DNA of 64,000 bases from SIRX01 sp965213905 (GCA_965213905.1 OZ243922.1:1612001-1676000); one strand, 5' to 3'; counted from the first letter of the stretch, positions 31,041 to 39,791 are shown. The notes: generated by a model from the letters alone, not told the origin. Translations and numbers: made by a program.

Positions 31041-31826
31041 GTGTTGCACCTGCTGACGCACCTGCTGACGCACCTGCTGACGCCCGGGAAGTTCGAAGAT
31101 CCTGTAACGGCCTACGGTTATCAGAGGATGGTTTTCGAGCAGGTGGCGTCCGGCTCGCGGCCGGCGACGATCTCCATAACGCCTTCCGCCCGGCACGTCG
31201 GGGTAACCCGCCGGGACACTCTCCGGCCCGGCTTCGAGGGGGCCGTCCGGGTCGCAAACGAGGAGGGCTACCCGGTGATGGTCCGGGGTTCGGGTGGCGG
31301 GGCCACCGCCGCTGATACGGGGACTTTCGGCTTCTCCATCGTCCGGCCCGCAGAAAAGGCGGAGAGACGGCGGGATATCCGCGACCGCTACGACGAGGCG
31401 GCGGACCTGGTGCTCAGGGCGTTCTCCCGGCTGGGTTTGGAGGCGGAGGTCGGGGAGGTTCGGGAGGAGTTCTGTCCGGGCGACCACAGCATCCGGGTCG
31501 GGGGTTGGGAAAGCGGAATGAAGGTCGTGGGGATAGCCCAGCGCCTTACGCGGCGGGCCACGAGCGTCGGGGGCATCGTACTGGTCTACGGGGAGGAAGA
31601 GCTCTCCAGAGTCCTGGAGAAAGTCTACCGGGCGATGGGGTTACCCTTCCGGGCCGGCAGCGTCGGTAGCTTGCGCGGGGCCGGGGTCGAGGCGGGGGTA
31701 GAAGAGGTTGTGGAGGCTTTCGCGGCGGAAGCGGTGTCCCGGTACGGGGCGGAGCCGGCCGCCGTTGACGAGAAGACTATAGAGGCCGCCCGCGAAAGCG
31801 GCGGGCAACACCTAGTCTCTCTTTAA
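31041..31826 (+). CDS. Lipoate-protein ligase-like (BPL/LplA) protein
   Basis: 261 residues of the lipoate/biotin ligase fold. VMVRGSGGGATAADTGTFGFSIV corresponds to the RxSGGGAVxHDxGxxNxS motif. VGGWESGMKVVGIAQRLTRRATSVGGIVLV holds the lysine that contacts the lipoyl-adenylate. It likely attaches lipoate or octanoate to E2/GcvH proteins, or is an octanoyl transferase. No lipoylated partner is nearby, so substrate remains open. The N-terminus is odd: three 12-bp tandem repeats encode LLTHLLTHLLT and no ribosome site precedes the GTG. The true start could be any of the in-frame CTGs or the TTG at 31044. Confidence 0.75.
   Translation: MLHLLTHLLTHLLTPGKFEDPVTAYGYQRMVFEQVASGSRPATISITPSARHVGVTRRDTLRPGFEGAVRVANEEGYPVMVRGSGGGATAADTGTFGFSIVRPAEKAERRRDIRDRYDEAADLVLRAFSRLGLEAEVGEVREEFCPGDHSIRVGGWESGMKVVGIAQRLTRRATSVGGIVLVYGEEELSRVLEKVYRAMGLPFRAGSVGSLRGAGVEAGVEEVVEAFAAEAVSRYGAEPAAVDEKTIEAARESGGQHLVSL
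31046..31081 (+). repeat. Three tandem 12-bp repeats at the start of the ligase gene
   Basis: CACCTGCTGACG is repeated three times in a row from about 31047. It lies within the first 15 codons, in frame, and adds LLTH units. Copy-number change would not shift the frame but would alter the translation start region. Confidence 0.8.
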
Positions 31827-31841
31827 GCTTGTCAAAAGAGC

Positions 31842-31869
31842 GTTTCTTCAAGAAAGTTTCTTCAAGAAA
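31842..31869 (+). repeat. Tandem pair of palindromic 14-mers upstream of the methyltransferase gene
   Basis: GTTTCTTCAAGAAA occurs twice head to tail (31842-31855, 31856-31869). Each copy is a perfect inverted repeat TTTCTT-C-AAGAAA. Such paired palindromes suggest a dimeric repressor site controlling the gene that starts at 31896. Confidence 0.7.
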
Positions 31870-31895
31870 GCGTTCCCGGATCGAAAGGCGGGTCG

Positions 31896-32801
31896 TTGGA
31901 TAAGTTAGGACAGAGGTTCGAAGACGGGGCCGTCGTTCTCATGGACGGCGGCACGGGCACGGAGCTGGAAAAGCGCGGGGTCCCGATGGACAACGCGGCC
32001 TGGTGCGCCACGGCGCTTGCGACGCACCCCGACGTGGTGCGCGAGGTCCACGAAGACTACATTCGGGCCGGGGCGGAAGTGGTTATCACCAACACCTTCC
32101 CGGCGGCGAAGCACGTCCTGCAAGAAGCCGGGGCGGGCGAGAGGTTCCGGGAGTTGAACGCCCGGGCCGCGGAGCTTGCGAGAGAAGCCCGCGAGAACGC
32201 CGCCGAAGACCCGGTATATATAGCCGGTTCCATCTCGACGTTCCCCGCGAAGCTCGACTACGGCTACGACCCCGACGAGGGCGAGGCGCGGGCAAATTAC
32301 ACCGAGCAGGCCGAGGTGCTGGCGGAGGCCGGGGTGGACCTCATCGCCCTGGAGATGATGCGGGATTTCGAAGGGACGAAATACGCCATAGAGGCCGCCG
32401 CGAAGACGGGACTGCCGATCTGGCTGGGCCTTAGCTGTTGGTCCGACGAAGACGGGACGCTAATGCTCTGGACCGGACGGGACCCGCTGGCCGGGACCCT
32501 GGAAGAGCTGCCCCTGCAAGAGGTATCCCTGGTATCCATAATGCACACGCAGATAGAAGACACGGTCCCGGCGCTCCAGGAGATAAAAAAACACTGGGAC
32601 GGGCCTTTAGGGGCGTACCCGCACCGCGGAGAATTCATCATGCCCCACTGGCAGTTTATAGACAGGATCCCCCCAGAAGACTTCGCCGCCGAGGCCGAAA
32701 AGTGGCTCGAACTGGGGGTGCAAATGATAGGTGGATGCTGCGGTATAGGGCCGGAGCACATCCGGGAGCTCAAGTCGCGGCTGCCCCGGGCCGGCCGGTA
32801 G
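31896..32801 (+). CDS. Homocysteine S-methyltransferase family protein
   Basis: 301 residues forming a TIM barrel with the Hcy-binding domain marks: LMDGGTGTELEKRG, ITNTFPAAKHVL (the first zinc cysteine is Phe-flanked Thr/Asn here), and MIGGCCGIGPEHI near the C-terminus with the two zinc cysteines. The family uses S-methylmethionine, betaine or methyltetrahydrofolate as methyl donor. The usual third ligand region (NxCxxxC-like) is only partly visible, so the substrate is uncertain. It starts with TTG, and paired palindromes lie 27 bp upstream. Transcribed alone, convergent with MscS. Confidence 0.8.
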   Translation: MDKLGQRFEDGAVVLMDGGTGTELEKRGVPMDNAAWCATALATHPDVVREVHEDYIRAGAEVVITNTFPAAKHVLQEAGAGERFRELNARAAELAREARENAAEDPVYIAGSISTFPAKLDYGYDPDEGEARANYTEQAEVLAEAGVDLIALEMMRDFEGTKYAIEAAAKTGLPIWLGLSCWSDEDGTLMLWTGRDPLAGTLEELPLQEVSLVSIMHTQIEDTVPALQEIKKHWDGPLGAYPHRGEFIMPHWQFIDRIPPEDFAAEAEKWLELGVQMIGGCCGIGPEHIRELKSRLPRAGR

Positions 32802-32837
32802 ACTCGCCCTCTCCGCCCTTTCCGTCTTTTCCGTCCT

Positions 32838-33977
32838 CTAGCTCTCCTGCTCCGCGCTTTTTCTCCGCCGGTCTTCTGTGACTTCTCCGTTTGGAGGGCT
32901 ATAACTTTCGAGTAGCTCTTGGAGTCCTTTCACCTCCAGGGGCGGCAGGCCGACGATCTCGCTGGTCTCCGAGGCGAGGGCTACGCTTTCTCGTGAGAAG
33001 CGGCGGAGCAGGTTTTCCGAAATGTCGCTCTTTACCCGGCGGGCGGAGCGGACCGGGATCACGAACCTGGCGGTCAGCTCGATCCAGTTATCCGTGAGCT
33101 TCAAGAATACCTGCGGATGCACGTCGCTCCGGGGGACCAGGTAGCGGCGGGCCATCTCCGCCAACGCCCCGGCGCTTTTGTCCCGGAAGTCGCGGGTGGC
33201 CTCCTCGACTTCTTCGACCAATATCTCTTTGCCGCGCTCCCAGTCGGTGGTGTAAGAGAGTGGGACGGTTAGCTCCTCCCAAATGTAGTCGAAGTCTTTG
33301 GAGTAGTTGTAGACTGGCTTCTCGAAAAACACTTTGTTCGAGACGGTGACGATTCGGCCGGTGTACTGCCGGGCGTGGACCCAGGCTTCGGAGTCTTCTT
33401 CGCTGCCGGCGCTGCCCATCTCCATTATGGTCGTCCGCAGGGGCGAGACGTCTATAACGTCGCCGCGGACACCGCCCATCATCACCCGGTCGCCGGCCCG
33501 GAAGACTTTGCCGGTCAGGATGCCGATCCAGGCGGCGAAAGAGCCGAGCACGTTCTGTAGGGCAAAGGCCAGGCCCGCCGAAAAGAGGCCGACCACGAAC
33601 CCCGCCCGGCGGCCGAACTCGGCCCAAACGAGGATGACCAGGAGTATCGCGACCGACCAGATCACATACCCCGTAACCCGCCTTAACCAGAAGGCGCTGT
33701 ACCGGTCATCCCGGCCCGCCTCTGAAAGCCCGCCCCCGCCGCTCTCCCCCGAAGTCCCGAACTTGCGCTGGAGCGCCCGGCCCACGGCCCAGCGCAGGAC
33801 GAAAGCCCCGACCAGGATCAGGACCGTAAAAAGAACCTTGAGGCCTAGCGCGAAGGCGGAGATATCCCCCAAACTATCCGCGCCGAAAACTCCCCCTAAC
33901 AAACTACCCTCCTCGGAAACCGGCCAATTAGCTAAAAGTGTTTTACCAGAGAAGGCCGTCCGGGGCCGTACTGACAA
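32838..33977 (-). CDS. MscS-family mechanosensitive channel
   Basis: 379 residues. There are about three membrane helices (LKVLFTVLILVGAFVLRW, VIWSVAILLVILVWAEF, AGFVVGLFSAGLAFALQNVLGSFAAWIGILTGK). The last is the Gly/Ala-rich pore-lining helix, continuing into the MscS beta domain GDRVMMGGVRGDVIDVSPLRTTIM. A cytoplasmic alpha/beta cage domain follows. It releases solutes during hypo-osmotic shock. The C-terminal extension includes a conserved YNYSKDFDYIWEELTVPLSY element seen in a subgroup of actinobacterial and cyanobacterial MscS-like channels. Confidence 0.85.
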   Translation of the reverse strand: MSVRPRTAFSGKTLLANWPVSEEGSLLGGVFGADSLGDISAFALGLKVLFTVLILVGAFVLRWAVGRALQRKFGTSGESGGGGLSEAGRDDRYSAFWLRRVTGYVIWSVAILLVILVWAEFGRRAGFVVGLFSAGLAFALQNVLGSFAAWIGILTGKVFRAGDRVMMGGVRGDVIDVSPLRTTIMEMGSAGSEEDSEAWVHARQYTGRIVTVSNKVFFEKPVYNYSKDFDYIWEELTVPLSYTTDWERGKEILVEEVEEATRDFRDKSAGALAEMARRYLVPRSDVHPQVFLKLTDNWIELTARFVIPVRSARRVKSDISENLLRRFSRESVALASETSEIVGLPPLEVKGLQELLESYSPPNGEVTEDRRRKSAEQES

Positions 33978-34025
33978 GCAGGCTTCCTGAGCGTCGGTTT
34001 ACTGCTATCGGATCTGCTGTGGAAC

Positions 34026-34202
34026 TTATCGATGCAAATCCGCTGCCATGGGCCGACCAAGCGCCATAGCCTGAACTAATAGTAGACTGTACCCCACGTC
34101 CGGAAGATGTGGGGTGAGGCAATCTCGCTCCGCGTCGGTGAGATCAGTAGGGTATCGCTCTCTGGTGCGAGCATGATTTGTCGGCCTCCTCCGAAAGTGC
34201 AT
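34026..34202 (-). pseudogene. IS5-family transposase N-terminal remnant
   Basis: Read on the minus strand the stretch encodes RERYPTDLTDAERDCLTPHLP, then after an unmatched segment ALGRPMAADL. This matches the N-terminal YPTDLTDAEWxxLxPLLP ... GRPRxxDLR signature of IS5/IS4-type transposases. Nothing downstream continues the transposase: the frame stops after about 58 codons, and the rest has been deleted. No terminal inverted repeats could be recognised. It marks an old insertion next to the Acg-TetR unit. Confidence 0.55.
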
Positions 34203-34239
34203 GGTTGAATGCCGGGAAACGGCTCGGATGACGCGCCGG

Positions 34240-35478
34240 CTAGACGCACACATTCTCGACCGAGCGGCGCGGACTGAGCGGGGCCGACTGAGTAGGATAT
34301 CCAAGCCGGAAGGTGAAGATCGCGCGCCAAGAAGGATCGCTAACGAGATCTTCGAGAGCGTCTCTGGACCTCGGTTCGAGGCCAAGCTGGACCTCCCGGT
34401 CGTCCCGCTCGTGAAGCTGGTTCATCGGCTGTGCGGCCAAACCATGGGCTGTAGCCCACAGGTGCATCCTCTGCCAAAGCCTCCCCGCGCGCATCCTCTG
34501 GACGTCGTCGCCGTAGTCGCGCACGGTAAGAATGCCGAAGGCGGAGGCGCTCCGGACTTGGCCGCCCAGCAACGAGAGCCAGGCCTCGCCGGAGCTTTGA
34601 AGGGAAGGGCTCGGGAACATCTTGGCCGCAAGGAGCGTGGGCCCGGAGAGGCCCATGACATCTAGGGTCAAACCGTCTCGGTAGCGTCGTATCGCCTCCT
34701 CGTCCTGACGCAGCCACCTCAAGCTGTTGTCGTAGGATTGCTCCTCGTCAGCGTTGATGGCTTTTGCCGCATTCACGAGCAGCCCTTCTACCTTTTGGCG
34801 CTTTGCCTCTTCGGCAAACCACGAGACCTCAATCGCCTGTTCATCGTTGAGTGCCCCGAGCGCAGAGAGCGTCTCCCGCTGCACAGGGCGCGAAGTGTCG
34901 TAGGGATAGCGGTTGGTGTGCCGCGTTGGTATGGCCTCGTAGAGCGGTGAGACTTCTTTATTCCCTGGTGAGAGGTTAATCCGTGCCGCATGCGTAGGAT
35001 CGGAGCGGTCCGGCGCGAGGGTGACACGGTACTCGTAGCCCTTGGCTCTGGCAGCCAGCAGCAGGTTCTCTAAGGCACACCCGAGCCCAACATACATCTC
35101 ACGCGAGAAGGGATCTATGACTCCGACGTTGCGGCTCCTGTCGGCGAAGAGGTCTATTTGAGAGCCCCCCACCTCGAAGAGCCAGGGCTGGGTATTGTGC
35201 GCGTTAGCCGCGAGGATGGCGGCGGAGACGAGTGCCAGAGGACCTTCCTCTCCTTCCGCGCGCCAGTTCTCCCAGGACTCAAAAGCCGGTCCTCTCTCCG
35301 GACCAAAGACTCCCTGCTCCTCCGCGCGCCACACCCCACCGCCGGCTACCAGTACCAGCGTAGCCCCAGCCGCTTTCAGGAAAGCTCCACGAGTCACGCG
35401 GCCCTCTTTGCCTACTTTCTTACCTGTGCTACCCATGCCATCCGAGCTTCCTTTGCCTTTGAGGCGTTGTCGCATCAT
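34240..35478 (-). CDS. Acg-family FMN-binding nitroreductase-like protein, Tat-exported
   Basis: 412 residues from ATG 35478. The N-terminus has a twin-arginine-like signal (RVTRGAFLKAAGATLVLVAGG). The body follows the Acg/nitroreductase-like family: ANAHNTQPWLFEVG (FMN phosphate region), IPTRHTNRYPYDTSRPV, RMHLWATAHGLAAQPMNQLHERDDRE and a C-terminal FTFRLGYP. In mycobacteria Acg is a dormancy-associated flavoprotein that may sequester FMN; activity here is unknown. The start overlaps the TetR stop by four bases (ATGA), so regulator and enzyme form one operon. A long upstream in-frame extension is only overlap with the regulator. Confidence 0.8.
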   Translation of the reverse strand: MMRQRLKGKGSSDGMGSTGKKVGKEGRVTRGAFLKAAGATLVLVAGGGVWRAEEQGVFGPERGPAFESWENWRAEGEEGPLALVSAAILAANAHNTQPWLFEVGGSQIDLFADRSRNVGVIDPFSREMYVGLGCALENLLLAARAKGYEYRVTLAPDRSDPTHAARINLSPGNKEVSPLYEAIPTRHTNRYPYDTSRPVQRETLSALGALNDEQAIEVSWFAEEAKRQKVEGLLVNAAKAINADEEQSYDNSLRWLRQDEEAIRRYRDGLTLDVMGLSGPTLLAAKMFPSPSLQSSGEAWLSLLGGQVRSASAFGILTVRDYGDDVQRMRAGRLWQRMHLWATAHGLAAQPMNQLHERDDREVQLGLEPRSRDALEDLVSDPSWRAIFTFRLGYPTQSAPLSPRRSVENVCV

Positions 35479-36101
35479 CGGCACAGTCCCCGCATAAGGC
35501 GTTCCAAGCCCGTCCCAACCTCGTCCTTGGCATTCTCTGCATCCTCGGAAACGGTCACGTACATCGCGGCCTCTATGACAGCCCCGTGTAGAAGATGCGC
35601 CAAAGGACGGAGAGGTTGCGGCTCCATAAGTCCAGCGTCCACGAGCATGCCGAGACCCGTTTCTATCTGGGCTACGGCATGCCCAGCATCTATCTCGTGC
35701 CACTCCTCCCAACCCAGAACAGCCGGTCCGTCTAGTAGAACGAGCCGCCGAACCTCCGGACGCAGGCAGGCGTCAAGAAAAGCATAGTGTCCAGCCATCA
35801 TCGCCTCCAAGGGATTACCACTACTTGCGTAAGCCTCTTTAGCCGCCCTCTCCACGAGGTCATCTATCTCGTCCTCTATTTCTTCCACCACTGCCCTGAG
35901 TAGCAACCGCTTGTCTTCAAAATGATGGTATAAGGCCCCACGGGTCACCCCTGCACCTCGTACCACTTCCTCGATAGTGACCTCCGAGTAGCCTTTCTCA
36001 GCAAACAATGCCTTGGCAGCATCCAGCAGTGCCCGTCTCGTGGCCGCGCGCCGTTCGGCGTGTGAGCGCCGCATTGTGCTTTCGTGCTTATTTAAATACA
36101 T
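35475..36101 (-). CDS. TetR-family regulator
   Basis: 208 residues. The HTH is typical: RRALLDAAKALFAEKGYSEVTIEEVVRGAGVTRGALYHHFEDKRLLLRAVV. The C-terminal ligand domain is variable, with a LVLLDGPAVLGWEEWHEIDA motif seen in one TetR subgroup. It is the first gene of the operon with the Acg-like oxidoreductase and probably represses both. An alternative start is ATG 36074 (MRRSHAERR), which would leave the palindrome at 36096-36116 entirely upstream of the coding region. Confidence 0.9.
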   Translation of the reverse strand: MYLNKHESTMRRSHAERRAATRRALLDAAKALFAEKGYSEVTIEEVVRGAGVTRGALYHHFEDKRLLLRAVVEEIEDEIDDLVERAAKEAYASSGNPLEAMMAGHYAFLDACLRPEVRRLVLLDGPAVLGWEEWHEIDAGHAVAQIETGLGMLVDAGLMEPQPLRPLAHLLHGAVIEAAMYVTVSEDAENAKDEVGTGLERLMRGLCR

Positions 36102-36116
36102 ACCGTTAGTATATAT
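36096..36116. promoter_or_regulatory. Operator-like palindrome at the TetR start
   Basis: ATACATAC-CGTTA-GTATATAT is an inverted repeat with 7 of 8 arm positions symmetric. It lies in AT-rich DNA overlapping the tetR start codon at 36101, where an autorepressor would bind. Confidence 0.55.
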
Positions 36117-36120
36117 AAAA

Positions 36121-36400
36121 CTCTTATTTGGTCAAGGTTCTTATGGGGGAATGACCTTCGGGCCGTAAGGGTCATTATTTCCACCACTAGCGAGTAAATT
36201 GGACAGACAACTCATTTCGTCTGCTACAGGCGAGCATTCCAAACACCCTCTAAATGTTGTATAGATCTTTACGACTACGCTTGTTTTCGCCGGAGGATGT
36301 CTCCGCGCCGCGTCACGAGCCGGGAAAGCTGTTTTGTGCGTAGAATAAGGTGCACGGCCAGCTAGAAAGTTAGAGGGCTAGAGAGCCGGGAGCTATAGAG
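36121..36400. other. Spacer between tetR and the AI-2E-type transporter gene
   Basis: No gene is visible. AATGACC (36150-36156) and GGTCATT (36170-36176) form a small hairpin near the tetR side. The rest shows no repeat or RNA signature I can name. Confidence 0.4.
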
Positions 36401-37564
36401 GTGGATACCAAACCCAGGAAAAAAGTAGTCCGTAAAAACCGGGAGTCGGTCCCCGGACGCACGCCCACCCCGATACCGATCTCACCCCGGCTGGCGACGG
36501 CCATCGCGGTAATCGGCATCCTGATACTGGTTTTCGTGCTCTACGCGGCCCCGATCATCCTGCTCGTCGCTTTCGGGGGAACGGCTCTTTCTATAGTGCT
36601 TTCTTACCCCGTGCGGGCGCTCTCGCGGGTAATACCCCGGGGGTTGGCGATACTGGTTACGTTCCTGGCGCTCGTCGGGCTCTTCGTGCTGGCGCTGTTT
36701 TTGCTCATCCCGACCCTTATAGAGCAGTTGAGCCGGCTCATCGCGCTTACGCCGGACCTCGCCCTGACCTCCGACCGGCTACTGAACGACACGCTGCGGT
36801 GGCTCGACCAGCGCGAGCTGCTCGGCGGCGCCCAGCCCGACGAGTTCGTGGGGAGCATCGTGCAGGATATCTTCGTCCGGCTCCGGGAGCTTAGCGAGAA
36901 CGTCTTGGGCAGCCTGGTCGGGATCATCTCCGGCGCGTTCAACTTCGGGGTGATTCTCTTCGGGATATTGTTCGTCGCGGTCTATCTGCTGGTGGACGTG
37001 CGGAAAGTGAAAGCCGCCTACTTAAAGGCCGCGCCCCACGGCTACCGGCACGACGCCTGGGAACTCTGGGAGGCTTTCGGGACCTCGCTCTCCCGCTACC
37101 TCGGTGGGCTGGTGTTCGTGATCCTGATTCAGGGCGTGCTCGCGGGCTTGGCGCTGTATTTTCTGGACGTGCAGTACGCGCTCTTGCTCGGCGTCTGGGT
37201 TTCTCTGACGGCCATCATCCCTTACCTGGGAGCATTTCTGGGGGCCATACCAGCCGTCGTGCTGGCCGCGTTTGCAGACAACCCGGCTACCACGGTGGTG
37301 CTCACGATCCTGGTCTACACCGCGATCCAACAGCTCGAAGGTAACGTTCTCACACCGCGCATCCAAGGGCAGGCGCTGCACGTACACCCGATACTAGTGC
37401 TTTTCGCCGTGATCGCCGGCGGCCAACTTGCGGGGCTCGTCGGAATAATCTTCGCCGTGCCGGCCCTCGCGGTCATCCGGGTCTTCTTCGACTTTTTCCG
37501 GGTCCGCATTCGCACGGATGCTGATATAGACCCCGGCCCAAAACCCGAAAGAGCCGGGCGCTAG
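36401..37564 (+). CDS. AI-2E family (PerM-type) transporter
   Basis: 387 residues with eight predicted membrane helices in the AI-2E exporter pattern. There is an N-terminal pair (AIAVIGILILVFVLYAAP, VAFGGTALSIVLSYPV), then a long soluble helical segment with RLIALTP. The C-terminal helices include the conserved AIIPYLGAFLGAIPAVVLA and a GNVLTPRIQGQAL loop. Members export autoinducer-2, act as Na+/H+ antiporters or are uncharacterised; the substrate cannot be told. GTG start; no strong ribosome site. Transcribed alone. Confidence 0.85.
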   Translation: MDTKPRKKVVRKNRESVPGRTPTPIPISPRLATAIAVIGILILVFVLYAAPIILLVAFGGTALSIVLSYPVRALSRVIPRGLAILVTFLALVGLFVLALFLLIPTLIEQLSRLIALTPDLALTSDRLLNDTLRWLDQRELLGGAQPDEFVGSIVQDIFVRLRELSENVLGSLVGIISGAFNFGVILFGILFVAVYLLVDVRKVKAAYLKAAPHGYRHDAWELWEAFGTSLSRYLGGLVFVILIQGVLAGLALYFLDVQYALLLGVWVSLTAIIPYLGAFLGAIPAVVLAAFADNPATTVVLTILVYTAIQQLEGNVLTPRIQGQALHVHPILVLFAVIAGGQLAGLVGIIFAVPALAVIRVFFDFFRVRIRTDADIDPGPKPERAGR

Positions 37565-37657
37565 GGACCAGGCCCCGACGGACGCCCCGAGCCGCGATCT
37601 ACAGAAAGAGATGATCGTGATAAGCTGAGAAGTGCAGTGTCCTTGAAGGGTGGTACG

Positions 37658-37930
37658 ATGCCGGACCGTACGACCAATGAAAGCAATCACCGAACTCTGG
37701 CGGATCGGTGGGCGGATACCTCAGACCGTCGTATCTTTATCTACTCGCTGCTGTTCGCCGGGACCTTTTTTATACCGTTGGTCCTCAACTCACCGTCTCT
37801 GCTGGCGTTCGCTGTTACGCTCATGGTGAGTTGCGGAGCATTCTTTCTGATTTTGTGGCTCATGCGTTGGCGGCGGGACCAGGAAAGGCTAGACCGCGAG
37901 AGGTACGGTAGACGGGGTAGAAATAGCTAA
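37658..37930 (+). CDS. Small two-helix membrane protein
   Basis: About 90 residues from ATG 37658 (AAGGGTGG upstream; an in-frame ATG-like start at 37637 adds seven residues). Two hydrophobic helices (FIYSLLFAGTFFIPLVLN and LLAFAVTLMVSCGAFFLILWLM) are followed by a charged RWRRDQERLDRERYGRRGR tail. No family recognised. It ends convergently against dapE with a four-base overlap. Confidence 0.6.
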   Translation: MPDRTTNESNHRTLADRWADTSDRRIFIYSLLFAGTFFIPLVLNSPSLLAFAVTLMVSCGAFFLILWLMRWRRDQERLDRERYGRRGRNS

Positions 37931-38988
37931 TTTTTCAGAAACTCCTCCAATCTAGCGTAGCACTCCTCCAGTAGCCCCGACTCCGCGTACTCGTTCTCCT
38001 GGTGGGCCTGCGCCGGGGTTCCCGGGCCGAAGTTTGCCGCGGTTACCCCGTGCATCGCGAACCGGGCCACGTCGGTCCAGGCTTGCTTGGGACGCACTTC
38101 TATTCCAGAGGTGGTGAGCTTTTTTAGCAGCGGGCTGTCCAAATGTACCGGGCCGCTCGGGGCGAAGTCCGAGACCTCGAAGGTCGCGCCGTCCGGCAGC
38201 AGCTTCTCGAACGTCCCCCGCACGTCGTCCAGACCCCGACCGGGCGCGAAGCGGTAGTTTACGTTGACCCAGAACTCGTCCGGCACCACGTTTTTCGCCC
38301 TCCCGCCCCGCGCCAGCGTCGGCGTGAGCACCTCGTAGAACGGCAGCCCCTCCACGACCACCTCGTCCGCCGGACGTTCGTGAAGGGCGGTCAGAAATTC
38401 CCCCGCGGCCGTCAGGGCGTTCTTTCCCTGCCAGGGACGGGCCGAGTGGGAGGACTTGCCGCTGAAAGTTACCTCGACCTGCGCCGTCCCGACGCACCCG
38501 ACCTCCAAAGTGCCCGCCGTGGGCTCCAGGCACAGCGCCAGGTCCGCATCCAACACCCACGGGCTGCCGGCGAAGACCCCCTCCAAACCGTTCTCCGGAT
38601 ATGGTCCCTCTTCCCGCTCGTAGAAAACGAAGGCCGGCTCCGCCCAGGAGCCCTCCCAATCGAACTCCTCCAGCAGGGCGAGCATAACGGCGTCCCCGGC
38701 CTTCATGTCCGAAGACCCCCGCCCGAAGACCTTCCCATCTTCCACCCGAACCCCGATGCCGCCGTCGGGCTCCGGCACGGTGTCCAGGTGCCCGGCGAAC
38801 ACGACGCGCCCCCGCGAAGGGTCCGGCCCCGTGCGCCGGATGGAGAGGTTGTTGGAGACCCGTTCCACCTCCCAGCCCGGCGCACCGGATATACGGGCTT
38901 CAAGGTCGTCACAGAGCCGCTTTTCTTCCCCGATGACGCTCGGGCGTTCCAGAAACCAGAGCAGGTTCTCCAGAAGTTTCTCCCTCAA
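37927..38988 (-). CDS. dapE: Succinyl-diaminopimelate desuccinylase
   Basis: 353 residues of the M20 peptidase family. The first metal ligand motif is FAGHLDTVPEPDG, next FGRGSSDMKAGDAVMLALL, then the catalytic acid EREEGPY, ALCLEPTA, and a dimerisation domain with GKSSHSARPWQGKNA. The final histidine is in GTPAQAHQENEYAE. It removes succinate from N-succinyl-LL-diaminopimelate, the penultimate step of the succinylase branch, using two zinc ions. It starts with TTG overlapping the dapD stop (TTGA), so dapD-dapE are coupled. Confidence 0.9.
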   Translation of the reverse strand: MREKLLENLLWFLERPSVIGEEKRLCDDLEARISGAPGWEVERVSNNLSIRRTGPDPSRGRVVFAGHLDTVPEPDGGIGVRVEDGKVFGRGSSDMKAGDAVMLALLEEFDWEGSWAEPAFVFYEREEGPYPENGLEGVFAGSPWVLDADLALCLEPTAGTLEVGCVGTAQVEVTFSGKSSHSARPWQGKNALTAAGEFLTALHERPADEVVVEGLPFYEVLTPTLARGGRAKNVVPDEFWVNVNYRFAPGRGLDDVRGTFEKLLPDGATFEVSDFAPSGPVHLDSPLLKKLTTSGIEVRPKQAWTDVARFAMHGVTAANFGPGTPAQAHQENEYAESGLLEECYARLEEFLKN

Positions 38989-39791
38989 ACGCTGACCCCA
39001 AACTCCCGCAAGGTCTCGTTCAGGGAAGTCTTCTGGTCGGTGGACTCGCGCCGCTGCCCGATAATGAGCGCCGTCTGAAGCTGGTAGTCGCCCGCGGGGA
39101 ACTCTTTCGTGCGGGTTCCGGCGACGACCACGGAGCGGGCCGGGACGCGGCCTTTGTAGATGACCTCTTCATCGCCGGTTACGTCCACGATCTGGGTGGA
39201 GCCCGTAAGCACCACGTTCGCCCCGAGCACCGCCTCCTTCTCGACCCGCACACCCTCGACGACGACGGCGCGGGAGCCGACGAAAGCCCCGTCTTCTACG
39301 ACGACCGGCATCGCGCCCGGCGGCTCCAATACGCCCCCGATACCGACCCCGCCGGCGAGGTGGACGTTCTGGCCGATCTGGGCCCCAGAGCCTACGGTGG
39401 CCCACGTATCCACCATCGTTCCGCCGCCGACGTACGCCCCGATGTTCACGTAACCGGGCATCACCACGACGCCCGGCTCGACGAACGCGCCGTAACGGAT
39501 CATTCCCGGCGGCACGACGCGCACACCCGCTTCGGCGAGGTTGCGTTTCGTGGGGATCTTGTCGTGGTACTCGAACGGCCCGGACTCGATAGTCTCCATC
39601 CGGGCGAGGGAGAAGTACAGGTTGATCGCCTTCATCACCCAGGCGTTTGAAAACCACTCACCGCCCCTCTGCTCCGACACCCGCAACTCGCCCGCGTCCA
39701 GGGCCGCCACCGCCTCGAAGACGGCCTGACGGTAGTCTCCGTTCTCTAGCAGGCTCCGGTCGTCGAAAGCGGCTTCTATCTTGTCCTGCAC
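38985..39791 (-). CDS. dapD: Tetrahydrodipicolinate N-succinyltransferase
   Basis: 268 residues from GTG 39791 (AAAGGA 7 nt upstream; a longer in-frame reading to 40064 has no conserved sequence). A left-handed beta-helix of hexapeptide repeats is obvious: GMIRYGAFVEPGVVVMPGYVNIGAYVGGG TMVDTWATVGSGAQIG with the TMVDTW signature, HLAGGVGIGGVLEPP and ANVVLTGST. It transfers succinate from succinyl-CoA to tetrahydrodipicolinate, committing flux to the succinylase branch of lysine and peptidoglycan synthesis. Cotranscribed with dapE, divergent from the decayed genes to its right. Confidence 0.93.
   Translation of the reverse strand: MQDKIEAAFDDRSLLENGDYRQAVFEAVAALDAGELRVSEQRGGEWFSNAWVMKAINLYFSLARMETIESGPFEYHDKIPTKRNLAEAGVRVVPPGMIRYGAFVEPGVVVMPGYVNIGAYVGGGTMVDTWATVGSGAQIGQNVHLAGGVGIGGVLEPPGAMPVVVEDGAFVGSRAVVVEGVRVEKEAVLGANVVLTGSTQIVDVTGDEEVIYKGRVPARSVVVAGTRTKEFPAGDYQLQTALIIGQRRESTDQKTSLNETLREFGVSV

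Noticed and set aside
34240..35712. 490-residue version of the Acg-like protein
   Set aside because: The first 78 codons are an out-of-frame reading of the TetR gene; ATG 35478 overlaps the TetR stop as in coupled operons.
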